This document shows, in pieces, positions 45,262 through 55,576 of a stretch of 64,000 nucleotides of DNA. The position numbers were made by a program, and so were the translations under genes. The stretch spans positions 124,001 to 188,000 of the forward strand of contig NZ_RKHX01000002.1 of the NCBI RefSeq assembly GCF_003755175.1, in the 5' to 3' direction. Numbering within the stretch: the stretch's first letter is position 1; the number at the start of each line of letters is the position of its first letter. Below the pieces are notes generated by a model. That model made no database searches and had not been told where the DNA came from. It saw nothing but the letters and a program-made list of their open reading frames with translations. The stretch comes from Cellulomonas sp. PhB150 (GTDB lineage Bacteria > Actinomycetota > Actinomycetes > Actinomycetales > Cellulomonadaceae).

Positions 45262-47622
45262 ATGGCAAGGATCGGACGACGGACGGCCGCGGTCGGCACG
45301 GCGTTCGCACTCGTGCTCGCGGCGGGCGGCAGCGCCCTGGCAGCTGGCACGTCCAGCGAGGACCAGGCGTTGGCCCCGACGCGGCAACCTGCCGCCAAGA
45401 CGATCGAGCAGAAGGTCAACCGGCTGCTCGCTCGCATGACGACGAAGGAGAAGCTGCAGCAGGTCCAGCTTCTCTCCGACGGCCAGATCACCGACGCCGA
45501 CGCCAAAGCCGGCGTGGGATCGGTCTTCAGCCTGGTCGACGCCGCACAGATCAACCACTTCCAGCACATCGCGGTCGAGCAGTCGCGGCTGCACATCCCC
45601 ATCCTGTTCGCCTACGACACGATCCACGGCTACCGCACGATCTTCCCGGTGCCGCTGGGTGCCGCGAGCTCCTTCGACCCCGTCGTCGCGCGGACCGACG
45701 CCGCCGTCGGCGCGAAGGAGTCCGCGATCCAGGGCCTCAAGCAGGTGTACAGCCCGATGGTCGACGTCTCGCACGAGCCGAGGTGGGGTCGCATCGTCGA
45801 GGGTGCCGGTGAGGACCCCTACCTGGGCTCGGTGTTCGCCGCCGCCCGGGTCAAGGGCACGCAGGGCAGTGACTACAGCGCCCCCGACAAGGTCGTCGCG
45901 AGCGTGAAGCACTACGTGGGGTACGGGCAGCCCGAGGGCGGCCGTGACTACAACACCACCGACATCTCCGAGTCGCGGCTCCGCAACCTCTACCTGCCGC
46001 CCTTCAAGGCGGCGATCGACGCCGGCGCCGACACGGTGATGTGCTCGTTCAACTCGCTCAACGGCGTTCCCGGCTGTGCGAACAAGTACACCGAGACCGA
46101 CATCCTGAAGAAGGAGTGGGGCTTCGACGGCTTCATCGAGAGCGACTACACCGCCGTCGCCGAGCTGCGCGCCTGCCCTCCGGTCAAGCCGGACGACGGG
46201 CCGTGCGGGCACGGCATCGCCGCCGACGGTCCCGACGCCGGGGCCGCCGCCCTGATGGCGGGCACCGACTCGGAGATGGTCAGCACCTACCTGCGCGACT
46301 ACGGCACGCAGCTGCTCAGCGACGGGATGATCTCGATCTCCCGCCTCAACGACGCGGTGAAGCGGATCCTGCGCGTCAAGTTCCGCGCCGGGCTGTTCGA
46401 CCACCCGTACGTCGACGTGACCAAGGCCAGCGACCCCGCGAGCTACGGCAAGCCGGCCGACCTGGCGAAGGCCCGCTCGGCCGCAGCCCGGTCGATGGTG
46501 CTGCTCAAGAACGGCGGCGGCGCGCTGCCGCTCGACGCCACCAAGTCGACGGCCCTGATCGGCCCGTTCGGTCAGACGGTCGACGAGATGCTCGGCCCCT
46601 GGTCGGGACGCGGCGCCGACGACCTCGCCCCGAAGTTCGTCACCCTGTTCGACGGCCTCAAGGCGGCCAGCTCGGGCGCGGTGACCTACACCGCGGCGTG
46701 CAACCTCGCGCACAACTTCGACCCGCCGAACAACGCCGTCCCGCCGATCACCCCGGACGACGAGGTGTGCGCCGGCCCTGGCGTCGACGGCACGACGATC
46801 GCGGACGCCGTCGCGGCGGCCAACGACGCCGACCAGGTGGTCCTCGCCCTCGGCGAGAGCGGCTTCATGAGCGGCGAGTCCAACGCCCGCAGCTCGCTCG
46901 ACCTGCCGGGTCACCAGGAGGAGCTGCTCGACGCGGTCGCGGCGACCGGCAAGCCGGTGGTCGTCGTGCTCTTCAACGGTCGCCCGCTCGACCTGACGGG
47001 CGTCGTCGACAAGCCGGCGGCGATCCTCGAGGCCTGGTTCCCGGGCACCGAGGGCGGCAACGCCGTGGCCGACGTGCTCTACGGCAAGGTCAACCCGGGC
47101 GGCAAGCTCCCCGTGACGTTCCCGCGGGGCGTGGGCACGGTGCCGACCTACTACAACCACGAGCCGTCGGGCCGCCCGTGCGACACGACGTTCAAGTGGA
47201 ACGCGCGCTACCGCGACCAGGACACCTGCGCTCCGCTCTTCGAGTTCGGCTACGGGCTCAGCTACACGACGTTCGACGTCTCGAAGCTGACCCTCAACCG
47301 GTCGAGCGTCAGCCGCAACGGGCAGGTTTCCGTGTCGATGGTCGTCAAGAACACCGGCGACGTCGCAGGTGACGACGTCGCGCAGCTGTACATCCACGAC
47401 CCCGTCGCGAGCCTGTCCCAGCCGGTGCGCCGGCTGCGCGGGTTCGAGCGGGTGACGCTCGCACCGGGGGAGTCGCAGAAGGTGACGTTCACGCTCGACA
47501 AGAGCGACTTCGGGTTCTACGACAACCGCGGGAAGTTCGTCGTGGAGCCGGGGGAGATCCAGGTGTTCGGCGGGGACTCGTCGAGCGCGACGCTGACGAA
47601 GTCGTTCACCGTGAAGCCGTGA
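45262..47622 (+). CDS. Secreted GH3 beta-glucosidase (BglX-like)
   Basis: The 786-residue enzyme has a signal peptide (about 1-28), a GH3 N-terminal barrel with FAYDTIHGYRTIFPVPLG, EPRWGRIVEGAGEDPYL and KHYVGYG, nucleophile D295 in GFIESDYTAV (SDY where most family members have SDW), a C-terminal GH3 domain and a fibronectin III-like end (KNTGDVAGDDVAQLYIHDP). It should hydrolyse terminal beta-glucosides, such as cello-oligosaccharides, outside the cell. AAGGAGGTG precedes ATG 45262. A GAAAG-TTCGG-CTTTC repeat at 45220-45234 is a candidate regulator site or leader hairpin. Confidence 0.9.
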   Translation: MARIGRRTAAVGTAFALVLAAGGSALAAGTSSEDQALAPTRQPAAKTIEQKVNRLLARMTTKEKLQQVQLLSDGQITDADAKAGVGSVFSLVDAAQINHFQHIAVEQSRLHIPILFAYDTIHGYRTIFPVPLGAASSFDPVVARTDAAVGAKESAIQGLKQVYSPMVDVSHEPRWGRIVEGAGEDPYLGSVFAAARVKGTQGSDYSAPDKVVASVKHYVGYGQPEGGRDYNTTDISESRLRNLYLPPFKAAIDAGADTVMCSFNSLNGVPGCANKYTETDILKKEWGFDGFIESDYTAVAELRACPPVKPDDGPCGHGIAADGPDAGAAALMAGTDSEMVSTYLRDYGTQLLSDGMISISRLNDAVKRILRVKFRAGLFDHPYVDVTKASDPASYGKPADLAKARSAAARSMVLLKNGGGALPLDATKSTALIGPFGQTVDEMLGPWSGRGADDLAPKFVTLFDGLKAASSGAVTYTAACNLAHNFDPPNNAVPPITPDDEVCAGPGVDGTTIADAVAAANDADQVVLALGESGFMSGESNARSSLDLPGHQEELLDAVAATGKPVVVVLFNGRPLDLTGVVDKPAAILEAWFPGTEGGNAVADVLYGKVNPGGKLPVTFPRGVGTVPTYYNHEPSGRPCDTTFKWNARYRDQDTCAPLFEFGYGLSYTTFDVSKLTLNRSSVSRNGQVSVSMVVKNTGDVAGDDVAQLYIHDPVASLSQPVRRLRGFERVTLAPGESQKVTFTLDKSDFGFYDNRGKFVVEPGEIQVFGGDSSSATLTKSFTVKP

Positions 47623-47632
47623 CTTCCTGAGG

Positions 47633-47668
47633 ACGCCGCGGCTTCCGCTTCGGCGGGAGCCGCGGCGT
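47633..47668 (+). terminator. Terminator hairpin after the GH3 gene
   Basis: ACGCCGCGGCT (47633-47643) pairs perfectly with AGCCGCGGCGT (47658-47668) across a 14-base loop, ten bases after the GH3 stop. Confidence 0.75.
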
Positions 47669-47854
47669 TCCTAGCTCATGCGCCGCTCGGACGCTTCGCG
47701 TACTGGCTCGTACGCGGGGAGCTTCGCCGCATGGCCAGCTGTGACTTGGGCGTAGAGCAATCTGCAGGTGCGGGTCGGAGGATGCCCTACGGGTATCAAT
47801 TTCCGACCCTCAGTGAACCCCGTCCCTTTCGGCGCGGAATCGAAATCGGGCACG

Positions 47855-49645
47855 CTATTCGCGTGTGATGAGGTCCTCAATCGCACCAAGGACCATCCGG
47901 ACTTCGGCGGGAACATCTGCGGCAGGCACTGCCTTAGCAAGCGAGTGAATGTTCAGCGTCCGGGCGCCACGGCCTTGTAGTCTCGAGTTCAGCAGGCGAA
48001 TTGATAACTTAGCATCCACGATGCGCAATTTGCCCTCGATGCTCGCCCATTCCGCGTTAAACTCCTCGACGGCAGCGCTAAGGAGCGTCTTTGGCGCCCT
48101 ACCCGCTGCTTTCGTCCCCTTAAGCGCCTTCTCCTCAATGCGTGCAGTCTGCAACGCTAGCATTGCTTCTGATTTGCCCTCCTCAAGCGTCTCGGCGAGC
48201 AAATCCTGCGCGGCTCCAAGTGGAATCCCGGCGACCTTTGCTATCGCACTTGGAACTAGCAGATAGTTCTCAAGTTCGCGCCGCTTCCAGAGATGCACCT
48301 TTGCGCCGGCCTTTTCAAGCGTCGCGATTTCGCGACTGCGCACTTCGGTGCTACGCAAGTCGCCATCGAGCAGCACGTAGGTTCGGACCTGGGTCCCGAG
48401 AGCATGCATGGTCTCGGCAAATGCGCCCGCAACTGAATTGCGGCTAAACCCGCCGAGCGGCACGGTGGCATAAGAGTCCGATGACGCGACGGCCATTAGT
48501 CCGACGCGTCGCGCAAGGTGCGCCAAGATTGGGGCGTCATCTCCCTCGACGAAGAGTGTGGTCCTACTCCTGAGCGCCCTGCCCACGCCGAGCTCGTAAC
48601 CACTCCCGAGGCGCCTGCCCATGAGCGCCAGTGCGCCGTCGCCCTTCGGCCTCTCCGCCGACCGCCTCGATCTATCGATCCAGGCGGCGCTCCCTGGCTC
48701 GGCTTCAGCAAGCATCTCGATGCTGTGGGTTGCAAGTATCGTCTGCTGGCTGCCAGAAAAGAGCGTGCGGGCCAGCCTCCGCTGAAGGTCCGGATGAAGA
48801 AACACGTCGGGCTCGTCGAGAATCGCGACCGTCGCGTTTCGGTTTGACCAAAGGTGATATAGAGCCTGTAGCCAAATCTGTATTCCGTCACCCGCCCATC
48901 CTATTTCACGCTCGCGCCGATTTCCCTCTTCCTTGTAGAAGAGGTCGAAATCGTCATCGGGTGTACCGATTGCGCGATGTAGTTCGAGATCACTAATCTC
49001 CGGGGTCCGTTCGTAAACGTACGACGTAAACTCGATCCACTCGTCGGTTTGTAAGCGATAAAGAGCATTGCGGAAGTATCGACTCGATCGTCGGCTCGTT
49101 CGATTTCGACGCAGTGTTTCGTCGCTCACGAAGGCTTCGCGATCGTCCAGCGGTGTCAACGTCGGCACCACCGCGATCTCAGGCACGAGGTCTCGGGCGG
49201 CGGTCCTGGGGGCGATCAACGGTCCGCCGTCAGGAGGGAACACGAAGTAGGTGCCCTGAGGTGGTCGCTCGCCATCATCGAGGTCACGCACACGGGGCCA
49301 GGATGCGACGAGACGAACACCATTGCTCACGGTCGCCTCGACCCGGGTTTCGTCAGGTCGGAAGTCGTGTCTGATGTTCTCGTCCGAGAACGATGAGGCT
49401 TCGACTGCGGCAGTCGTAATTGGCCACCCGCGCTGCATTCGTCCCTCGATTTCACCCGTTCCGTTCGGGTGGATGCGTCTCGCCTGCGGAATCATCGCTG
49501 CGAGGAGGCGCAGGGCGCCTAGGGCCGTGGATTTGCCGGCATTATTTGCTCCGATCAACACATTGCCCGACCTGAAAGTGATCGTGTGATTCGCAAAGCC
49601 CTTGTAGTTGACGAGCTTCAGTGACCTGAGAGTAGGGTTTGACAT
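47855..49645 (-). CDS. OLD-family ATPase/TOPRIM nuclease
   Basis: The 596-residue protein has an ABC-type ATPase domain: Walker A GANNAGKST at 32-40, signature-like GDGIQ at 252-256, Walker B AILDEPDVF at 274-282 and H-switch THS at 306-308. A TOPRIM domain follows (E367 in FVEGDD, D427-x-D429 in LLDGDL), then a helical tail. This is the layout of OLD (overcoming lysogenisation defect) nucleases, several of which defend against phage. No UvrD-type partner (as in Gabija) is adjacent. The gene is visibly less GC-rich than both neighbours, with more A/T at third positions, suggesting transfer. It is a lone cargo gene between housekeeping genes. Confidence 0.82.
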   Translation of the reverse strand: MSNPTLRSLKLVNYKGFANHTITFRSGNVLIGANNAGKSTALGALRLLAAMIPQARRIHPNGTGEIEGRMQRGWPITTAAVEASSFSDENIRHDFRPDETRVEATVSNGVRLVASWPRVRDLDDGERPPQGTYFVFPPDGGPLIAPRTAARDLVPEIAVVPTLTPLDDREAFVSDETLRRNRTSRRSSRYFRNALYRLQTDEWIEFTSYVYERTPEISDLELHRAIGTPDDDFDLFYKEEGNRREREIGWAGDGIQIWLQALYHLWSNRNATVAILDEPDVFLHPDLQRRLARTLFSGSQQTILATHSIEMLAEAEPGSAAWIDRSRRSAERPKGDGALALMGRRLGSGYELGVGRALRSRTTLFVEGDDAPILAHLARRVGLMAVASSDSYATVPLGGFSRNSVAGAFAETMHALGTQVRTYVLLDGDLRSTEVRSREIATLEKAGAKVHLWKRRELENYLLVPSAIAKVAGIPLGAAQDLLAETLEEGKSEAMLALQTARIEEKALKGTKAAGRAPKTLLSAAVEEFNAEWASIEGKLRIVDAKLSIRLLNSRLQGRGARTLNIHSLAKAVPAADVPAEVRMVLGAIEDLITRE

Positions 49646-49909
49646 TTGCGGGCACCTTTGCTCGGTCAGGTCGTCTTGTCACGCTCTCAGAGCACGCGCG
49701 TTTCACGTGGACGTGACCCGTATGCGCTCCGGTGGCCAACTTCTTACACGCTCCGAATTCGCTCACTTCTCATGGTTCGCATCGGTCGGTGGCCCTAAGG
49801 ACTTGAGCGGCGATGGTGATGAACTGGTGATCTGGTGGCTCGGCGGAGACGTTCTCAAGGGTCAGCTTCGGAGCGGTGGGCGGGAGGTGTCGGTCCGTCG
49901 GAGGAGTTC

Positions 49910-50371
49910 CTAGTGCTCGCTCTTGATCACGAAGTACGAGCCGCGGATCGTCCCCGCGAGCTTCGACTTCTGCCGCGCGAACTTGAACGCGGAGAGCTCG
50001 TCGGGAACCTCCATGCCGTCGGACAGCTTGAACCCGACCGCGCGCTTGCCGCCGGCCTCGAGCGCGTACAGCACGTTGATCGACAGCCCGGACTCGTAGA
50101 ACACGTAGGCCCACCGGTGCCCGTCGACGACGAACTCGGTCGCCTCGAGCGGGGGCGAGGCGATCACCATGTCGCGCTCGGACGCGAGGACCTCGTGCAC
50201 CCAGTCGACGGTCTCCCGGGCCGCGGACGCGGGCTGGGTCGTGAACACGTGGTCGTACTTGTTCTTGAAGTAGCGCGCCTCGTTGGCGCGCAGCCCGGCG
50301 AGGGCGTCGGCAACAGGTGAGGACTCGAGCCCGACCGTGGACACCTCGGTGAAGTCGACGACGTACGACAC
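49910..50371 (-). CDS. Conserved-looking hypothetical protein
   Basis: The 153-residue protein (start read as MSYVVDFTEVSTVGLESSPV) is soluble, without signal or membrane segments, and contains ARYFKNKYDHVFTT, VDGHRWAYVFYESGLSINVL and a basic end FARQKSKLAGTIRGSYFVIK. GTG 50371 is preferred because GGGGG lies five bases upstream; a GTG nine codons earlier lacks a site. High third-position GC supports coding. I do not recognise a family, and the neighbours (OLD nuclease and IclR regulator) do not suggest a role. Confidence 0.6.
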   Translation of the reverse strand: MSYVVDFTEVSTVGLESSPVADALAGLRANEARYFKNKYDHVFTTQPASAARETVDWVHEVLASERDMVIASPPLEATEFVVDGHRWAYVFYESGLSINVLYALEAGGKRAVGFKLSDGMEVPDELSAFKFARQKSKLAGTIRGSYFVIKSEH

Positions 50372-50406
50372 GTGAACCCCCAGATCCGAAGCGGACACCG
50401 AAGAAA

Positions 50407-51141
50407 CTAGACCCTGCGGGCCAGCTCCGTGGCTGCGGCGCGGATGGCGCGGAGGAACGTCGCGGGGTCCTGGCCCTGGGCGAACGTCACGGCCAGGCCG
50501 GCGACCGGGTGGCCCGTGCGGTCGCGGACCGCGACGGCGATCGACGCGAAGCCGGGGGTCACGTCGCCGTGCTCCTCGGCCCAGCCGTCGCGGCGCACCT
50601 CGGTGAGGATCGTGCGGAGCTCCGAGAGCTTCTGCGGCCCGATGCCGGTGCGGTCGACGAAAGCCTCGCGCGACGGGAACAGGGCCCGGACCTGCGCGGA
50701 CGGGAGGTCGGCCAGGATCGCGCGGCCGCTGGCCGTGAGGTGGGCGGGGAGGCGGACGCCGACGTCGGTCACCAGCACCGGGCGGCCCGCGGCGCGCTCC
50801 TCGACGACGTACAGGACGTCGCGGCCGTGCAGGACCGCCAGGTGGGCGCTCTCGCCGACCTGGTCGACGAGGCGCGCGAGCACCGGTCGGGCGGCGCGGG
50901 CCAGCGGCGCCTGGCGGGAGTAGGCGGAGCCGAGCTCGAACGCCGCGAGGCCGAGGCCGTAGCGGCGCTCCTCAGGGAGGTGGACGACGAAGCCGTGCTC
51001 CGTGAGGACGGTGAGCAGGTGGTACGTCGTCGAGCGGGGCAGGTCCAGGGCGGTGGCCAGCGAGGCCGCGGGCAGGGGGCCTGTGCGGGACAGGTGGCGC
51101 AGGAGGCGCAGGGTGGCGTCCGCGGCGGGAACCGAGCTCAT
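50407..51141 (-). CDS. IclR-family regulator, probable hut operon regulator
   Basis: The 244-residue protein has an N-terminal winged helix (about 8-65, [20 protein letters not shown]) and a C-terminal IclR effector domain (about 75-244, with [31 protein letters not shown] and [20 protein letters not shown]). GGAGGTG precedes ATG 51141. It is divergent from hutH with 87 bases between starts and a double palindrome in the gap, so it very likely controls the hut operon and itself. The effector is probably histidine or urocanate, but nothing here shows which. Confidence 0.88.
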   Translation of the reverse strand: MSSVPAADATLRLLRHLSRTGPLPAASLATALDLPRSTTYHLLTVLTEHGFVVHLPEERRYGLGLAAFELGSAYSRQAPLARAARPVLARLVDQVGESAHLAVLHGRDVLYVVEERAAGRPVLVTDVGVRLPAHLTASGRAILADLPSAQVRALFPSREAFVDRTGIGPQKLSELRTILTEVRRDGWAEEHGDVTPGFASIAVAVRDRTGHPVAGLAVTFAQGQDPATFLRAIRAAATELARRV

Positions 51142-51158
51142 CGAGCACCTCCGGCAAC

Positions 51159-51180
51159 GTCTGGGATACCAGACGGTATC
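51159..51180. promoter_or_regulatory. Overlapping palindromes, probable IclR operator
   Basis: Two perfect inverted repeats overlap: GTCTGG-GATA-CCAGAC at 51159-51174 and GATACC-AGAC-GGTATC at 51165-51180. Each has 6-base arms and a 4-base spacer. They lie midway between the divergent regulator and hutH starts. Confidence 0.6.
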
Positions 51181-51228
51181 GCGCGCCGGGGTCTTCGGGA
51201 GGAGCGGGGCGGAGCGGTGTCATGAACC

Positions 51229-52758
51229 ATGGACACCAGCACAGCGACGGTCGTCGTCGGCACCGGGCCCGTCACCATCGACGAGGTCGTCGCGGTCGCG
51301 CGGCACGGCGCGGGTGTCCGCCTCTCGGAGGAAGCGCTGGCCGCCATCGCTGCCGGCCGGGAGGTCGTCGACCGCCTCGCCGCCGACACCCAGCCGCACT
51401 ACGGCATCTCCACCGGCTTCGGCGCCCTGGCCACCGTCTCGATCCCGGCCGAGCGACGCCGCGACTTGCAGCGCAGCCTCGTGCGCTCGCACGCGGCCAG
51501 CACCGGGCCGGAGGTCGAGCGCGAGGTGGTCCGCGCGCTCATGCTGCTGCGGCTGTCGACCCTCGCGACCGGCCGCACCGGCGTCCGGGTCGAGGTCGCG
51601 ACCGCCTACGCCGCGATGATCGACGCCGGCGTCACGCCGGTCGTCCGCGAGTACGGGTCGCTCGGCTGCTCGGGCGACCTCGCCCCGCTGGCGCACTGCG
51701 CGCTCGCGCTGATGGGCGAGGGGGAGGTCCGCGACGCCGCGGGGACGCTGACCACCCCGACCCAGGCGGGGCTGACGCCCGTGACCCTCACCGAGAAGGA
51801 GGGGCTCGCGCTCATCAACGGGACCGACGGCATGCTCGGCATGCTGGCGCTCGCGCTGCACGACCTCGACACGCTCCTGACCAGCGCGGACGTCGCCGCG
51901 GCGATGTCCGTCGAGTCGCTGCTCGGCACCGACGCGGTGTTCGCGGCCGACCTGCAGGGGCTGCGGCCGCATCCCGGCCAGGCGGTCTCCGCCGCGAACA
52001 TCCGGGCCGTGCTGGCTGGTTCGGGCATCATGGCGAGCCACAAGACGCCCGAGTGCACCCGCGTGCAGGACGCCTACTCGCTGCGCTGCGCCCCGCAGGT
52101 GCACGGGGCGGCGCGCGACACGGTCGCGCACGCGCGCGCCGTCGCGGAGAGGGAGCTGACGGCCGCCGTCGACAACCCCGTCATCACCCCCGACGGCCGC
52201 GTCGAGTCCAACGGCAACTTCCACGGCGCCCCGGTCGCCTACGTGCTCGACTTCCTCGCGATCGCCGCCGCCGACGTCGCGAGCATGTCCGAGCGCCGCA
52301 CCGACCGGTTCCTCGACGTCGCCCGCAACCACGGGTTGCCGCCGTTCCTCGCGCACGACCCCGGCGTCGACTCCGGCCTGATGATCGCGCAGTACACCGC
52401 GGCCGGGCTCGTCTCGGAGATGAAGCGGCTGGCCGTGCCGGCGAGCGTCGACTCGATCCCGTCGTCGGCCATGCAGGAGGACCACGTCTCGATGGGGTGG
52501 CACGCGGCCCGCAAGCTGCGCCGGTCCGTCGACGCGCTGACCCGGGTCATCGGCATCGAGATCCTCACCGCCGCGCGCGCGATCGACCTGCGGGCGCCGC
52601 TGCAGCCGTCACCCGTCACCGGGGGTGTCCGCGACCTGCTGAGGGCGCGCGGGATCCCCGGCCCCGGGCCCGACACCTACCTCTCGCCCGACCTCGAGAC
52701 CGCCTCCGACGCCGTCCGCGAAGGAGCCGTCGCCGCACTGCTAGGAGCTCGCGCATGA
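51229..52758 (+). CDS. hutH: Histidine ammonia-lyase
   Basis: HutH turns histidine into urocanate and ammonia. The 509-residue protein has [10 protein letters not shown], the cofactor region [14 protein letters not shown] and NGTDGM. The MIO electrophile forms from three residues that are usually Ala-Ser-Gly; here they are C147-S148-G149, a known natural variant. ATG 51229 is chosen, with an ATG seven bases upstream in another frame. It is first in an operon in which each gene overlaps the next by four bases, and its stop overlaps the hutU ATG. Confidence 0.94.
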   Translation: MDTSTATVVVGTGPVTIDEVVAVARHGAGVRLSEEALAAIAAGREVVDRLAADTQPHYGISTGFGALATVSIPAERRRDLQRSLVRSHAASTGPEVEREVVRALMLLRLSTLATGRTGVRVEVATAYAAMIDAGVTPVVREYGSLGCSGDLAPLAHCALALMGEGEVRDAAGTLTTPTQAGLTPVTLTEKEGLALINGTDGMLGMLALALHDLDTLLTSADVAAAMSVESLLGTDAVFAADLQGLRPHPGQAVSAANIRAVLAGSGIMASHKTPECTRVQDAYSLRCAPQVHGAARDTVAHARAVAERELTAAVDNPVITPDGRVESNGNFHGAPVAYVLDFLAIAAADVASMSERRTDRFLDVARNHGLPPFLAHDPGVDSGLMIAQYTAAGLVSEMKRLAVPASVDSIPSSAMQEDHVSMGWHAARKLRRSVDALTRVIGIEILTAARAIDLRAPLQPSPVTGGVRDLLRARGIPGPGPDTYLSPDLETASDAVREGAVAALLGARA

Positions 52759-54416
52759 CCGGTCCCCGCCCCGTCCGCGCCCCGCGCGGCACCACCCTGA
52801 CCGCCCGCAGCTGGCAGACGGAAGCGCCGCTGCGCATGCTCATGAACAACCTCGACGCCGAGGTCGCCGAGCGGCCCGACGACCTGGTCGTCTACGGCGG
52901 CACCGGCAAGGCCGCGCGGTCGTGGGACGCGTACGACGCGATCGTCCGGACGCTGACCACGCTCGGCGACGACGAGACGCTGCTCGTCCAGTCGGGCAAG
53001 CCCGTCGGCGTGCTCAGGACGCACGAGTGGGCGCCGCGGGTCCTGATCGCCAACTCGAACCTCGTCGGCGACTGGGCGACGTGGCCCGAGTTCCGCCGGC
53101 TCGAGCAGCTCGGGCTGACGATGTACGGGCAGATGACGGCCGGCTCGTGGATCTACATCGGCGCGCAGGGCATCCTGCAGGGCACCTACGAGACGCTGGC
53201 CGCCGTCGCTGCGAGCAAGTTCGGCGGGACGCTCGCCGGCACGTTGACCGTGACCGGCGGCTGCGGGGGCATGGGCGGCGCGCAGCCCCTGGCCGTGACG
53301 CTCAACGGCGGCGCGTGCCTCATCGTCGACGTCGACGGCGACCGCCTGCACCGGCGGGTGCGCGAGCGCTACCTCGACCGCGTCGCTGGCAGCCTCGACG
53401 AGGCGATCGCGCTGGTCACGGCCGCGAAGCACGCCAGGCAGGCGCTGTCCGTCGGCGTCGTCGGCAACTCCGCCGAGGTACTCCCGGAGCTGCTCCGGCG
53501 CGGCGTCGAAGTCGACGTCGTCACCGACCAGACGTCCGCGCACGACCCGCTGTCCTACCTGCCCGTAGGAGTCGACGTGGCGGACTGGGCGGACTACGCC
53601 GCGGCCAAGCCCGAGGAGTTCACCGACCGCGCGCGCGAGTCGATGGCGCGGCACGTCGAGGCGATGGTCGGCTTCATGGACGCCGGCGCCGAGGTGTTCG
53701 ACTACGGCAACTCGATCCGCGACGAGGCCCGCCAGGGCGGCTACGACCGAGCCTTCGACTTCCCCGGCTTCGTGCCCGCCTACATCCGGCCGCTGTTCGC
53801 GGAGGGCAGGGGGCCGTTCCGGTGGGCGGCCCTTTCCGGCGACCCACGCGACATCGCCGTCACCGACCAGGCCGTGCTCGACCTGTTCCCCGAGAACGAT
53901 CACCTGCACCGCTGGATCCGCGCGGCGCAGGACCGCGTCGCGTTCCAGGGGCTCCCGGCGCGCATCTGCTGGCTCGGGCACGGGGAGCGGGACGTCGCGG
54001 GGCTGAAGTTCAACGAGCTCGTAGGGTCGGGCGCCGTGACGGCGCCGCTCGTCATCGGCCGCGACCACCTCGACGCCGGCTCGGTCGCGTCGCCGTACCG
54101 CGAGACCGAGGGCATGGCCGACGGGTCCGACGCGATCGCCGACTGGCCGCTGCTCAACGCGCTCGTCGCCGCGTCGTCGGGCGCCACCTGGGTGTCGATC
54201 CACCACGGCGGCGGCGTCGGCATGGGGCGCTCGATCCACGCCGGGCAGGTCTCGGTGGCTGATGGCACCGACCTGGCCGCGCGCAAGCTCGCGCGCGTCC
54301 TGTCGAACGACCCCGGGATGGGCGTCCTGCGGCACGTCGACGCCGGTTACCCGCGGGCCGACGAGGTCGCGGCGGCCAACGGGCTGCGCATCCCGATGCG
54401 CGAGGGCGACGAGTGA
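52755..54416 (+). CDS. hutU: Urocanate hydratase
   Basis: Urocanase adds water to urocanate to give imidazolonepropionate, using tightly bound NAD. The 553-residue protein has [11 protein letters not shown], the Gly-rich [45 protein letters not shown] and [14 protein letters not shown]. The length is that of the family. ATG 52755 overlaps the hutH TGA, and its own TGA overlaps the next GTG at 54413. Confidence 0.95.
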   Translation: MTGPRPVRAPRGTTLTARSWQTEAPLRMLMNNLDAEVAERPDDLVVYGGTGKAARSWDAYDAIVRTLTTLGDDETLLVQSGKPVGVLRTHEWAPRVLIANSNLVGDWATWPEFRRLEQLGLTMYGQMTAGSWIYIGAQGILQGTYETLAAVAASKFGGTLAGTLTVTGGCGGMGGAQPLAVTLNGGACLIVDVDGDRLHRRVRERYLDRVAGSLDEAIALVTAAKHARQALSVGVVGNSAEVLPELLRRGVEVDVVTDQTSAHDPLSYLPVGVDVADWADYAAAKPEEFTDRARESMARHVEAMVGFMDAGAEVFDYGNSIRDEARQGGYDRAFDFPGFVPAYIRPLFAEGRGPFRWAALSGDPRDIAVTDQAVLDLFPENDHLHRWIRAAQDRVAFQGLPARICWLGHGERDVAGLKFNELVGSGAVTAPLVIGRDHLDAGSVASPYRETEGMADGSDAIADWPLLNALVAASSGATWVSIHHGGGVGMGRSIHAGQVSVADGTDLAARKLARVLSNDPGMGVLRHVDAGYPRADEVAAANGLRIPMREGDE

Positions 54417-55576
54417 CGTTCGCCAGCACGTGGGCCGACCTCGCTCCGGTGGGCCGCACCGACGACGGCGGCTACCGCCGGTTCGCGTGGACCGCTGAGG
54501 ACCACACCCTGCGCGAGTGGTTCGCGGGGGAGGCCTCGTCGCGCGGCCTCGACCTGGTCACCGACCGGGCCGGCAACCAGTGGGCGTGGTGGGGCGATCC
54601 CGACGACACGCCGGGCGTCGTCACCGGCAGCCACCTCGACTCGGTGCCCGGCGGGGGCGCGTTCGACGGACCGCTCGGGGTGGTCAGCGCCTTCGCGGCG
54701 CTCGACGACCTGCGCGCGCGTGGGATCACGCCCGCACGCCCGCTCGGCATCGCGAACTTCGTCGACGAGGAGGGCGCCCGCTTCGGCGTCGCCTGCGCCG
54801 GCTCGCGTCTCATCACGGGCGTCCTCGACGCGGACCGGGCGCGCGGCCTGCGCGACGCCGACGGGGTCACGATGGCCGACGCACTGCGCGCGGCCGGTCG
54901 GGATCCCGACGAGCTGGGTCGCGACGACGAGGCGCTGCGGCGGATCGCGTCGTTCGTCGAGCTGCACGTCGAGCAGGGGCGCGGGCTGGTGCACAGCGGC
55001 GACGCCTTGGGCGTCGGGCGGATGATCTGGCCGCACGGGCGCTGGCGGGTCGAGCTGCGCGGCGAGGCCAACCACGCCGGCACCACCCCGCTCGCCGACC
55101 GGCGCGACCCGATGCTCGACCTCGCGGCGTTCGTCGGGCACGTCCGTGCGGCCGCGCTGGAGCACGGCGCACTGGCGACCGTCGGCAAGCTGCGCGTGGA
55201 CCCGAACGGCGTCAACGCGATCCCGTCGCTGGTGACGGCCTGGCTCGACGTCCGCGCGGAGTCCGAGGCTGCGGTTCGCGCGGTGCTCTCGGCCCTCGCC
55301 GGGTACGGCCCAGCGCAGGAGTCGTGGACGCCGGTCACCGTGCTCGACGCCGACCTCGCGGACACCGTCGTCGACGCGCTCGGCGGCTCGCCGCGGCTGA
55401 GCACGGGCGCGGGCCACGACGCCGGCATCCTCGCGGCGGCCGGCATCCCGACGGCGATGCTCTTCGTCCGCAACCCGTCCGGCATCTCGCACGCCCCGGC
55501 CGAGGACGCCGACGAGGCCGACTGCCTCGCGGGCATCGATGCGCTCGCCGCGACGCTGGAACGGTTGCTCGCGTGA
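54413..55576 (+). CDS. M20 amidohydrolase (allantoate amidohydrolase/carbamoylase type) in the hut operon
   Basis: The 387-residue protein is a Zn/Mn M20-family amidase: [20 protein letters not shown] carries the first metal ligands, [10 protein letters not shown] the acidic pair, [10 protein letters not shown], and GHDAGI near the end. Relatives cut allantoate, N-carbamoyl amino acids or ureido compounds. It lies between hutU and hutF with four-base overlaps on both sides, yet no classic HutG is visible. HutF yields N-formylglutamate, which needs an amidase to give glutamate and formate; I infer that this enzyme supplies that step. The alternative is that it acts on an unrelated ureido substrate. 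Confidence 0.85.
   Translation: MTFASTWADLAPVGRTDDGGYRRFAWTAEDHTLREWFAGEASSRGLDLVTDRAGNQWAWWGDPDDTPGVVTGSHLDSVPGGGAFDGPLGVVSAFAALDDLRARGITPARPLGIANFVDEEGARFGVACAGSRLITGVLDADRARGLRDADGVTMADALRAAGRDPDELGRDDEALRRIASFVELHVEQGRGLVHSGDALGVGRMIWPHGRWRVELRGEANHAGTTPLADRRDPMLDLAAFVGHVRAAALEHGALATVGKLRVDPNGVNAIPSLVTAWLDVRAESEAAVRAVLSALAGYGPAQESWTPVTVLDADLADTVVDALGGSPRLSTGAGHDAGILAAAGIPTAMLFVRNPSGISHAPAEDADEADCLAGIDALAATLERLLA

Noticed and set aside
47671-47940. An 89-codon frame overlapping the end of the OLD gene
   Set aside because: It overlaps the OLD gene's coding end and has no start signal or motif.
49608-49913. A small frame upstream of the OLD gene
   Set aside because: It overlaps the start of the OLD gene antisense and shows no coding bias.
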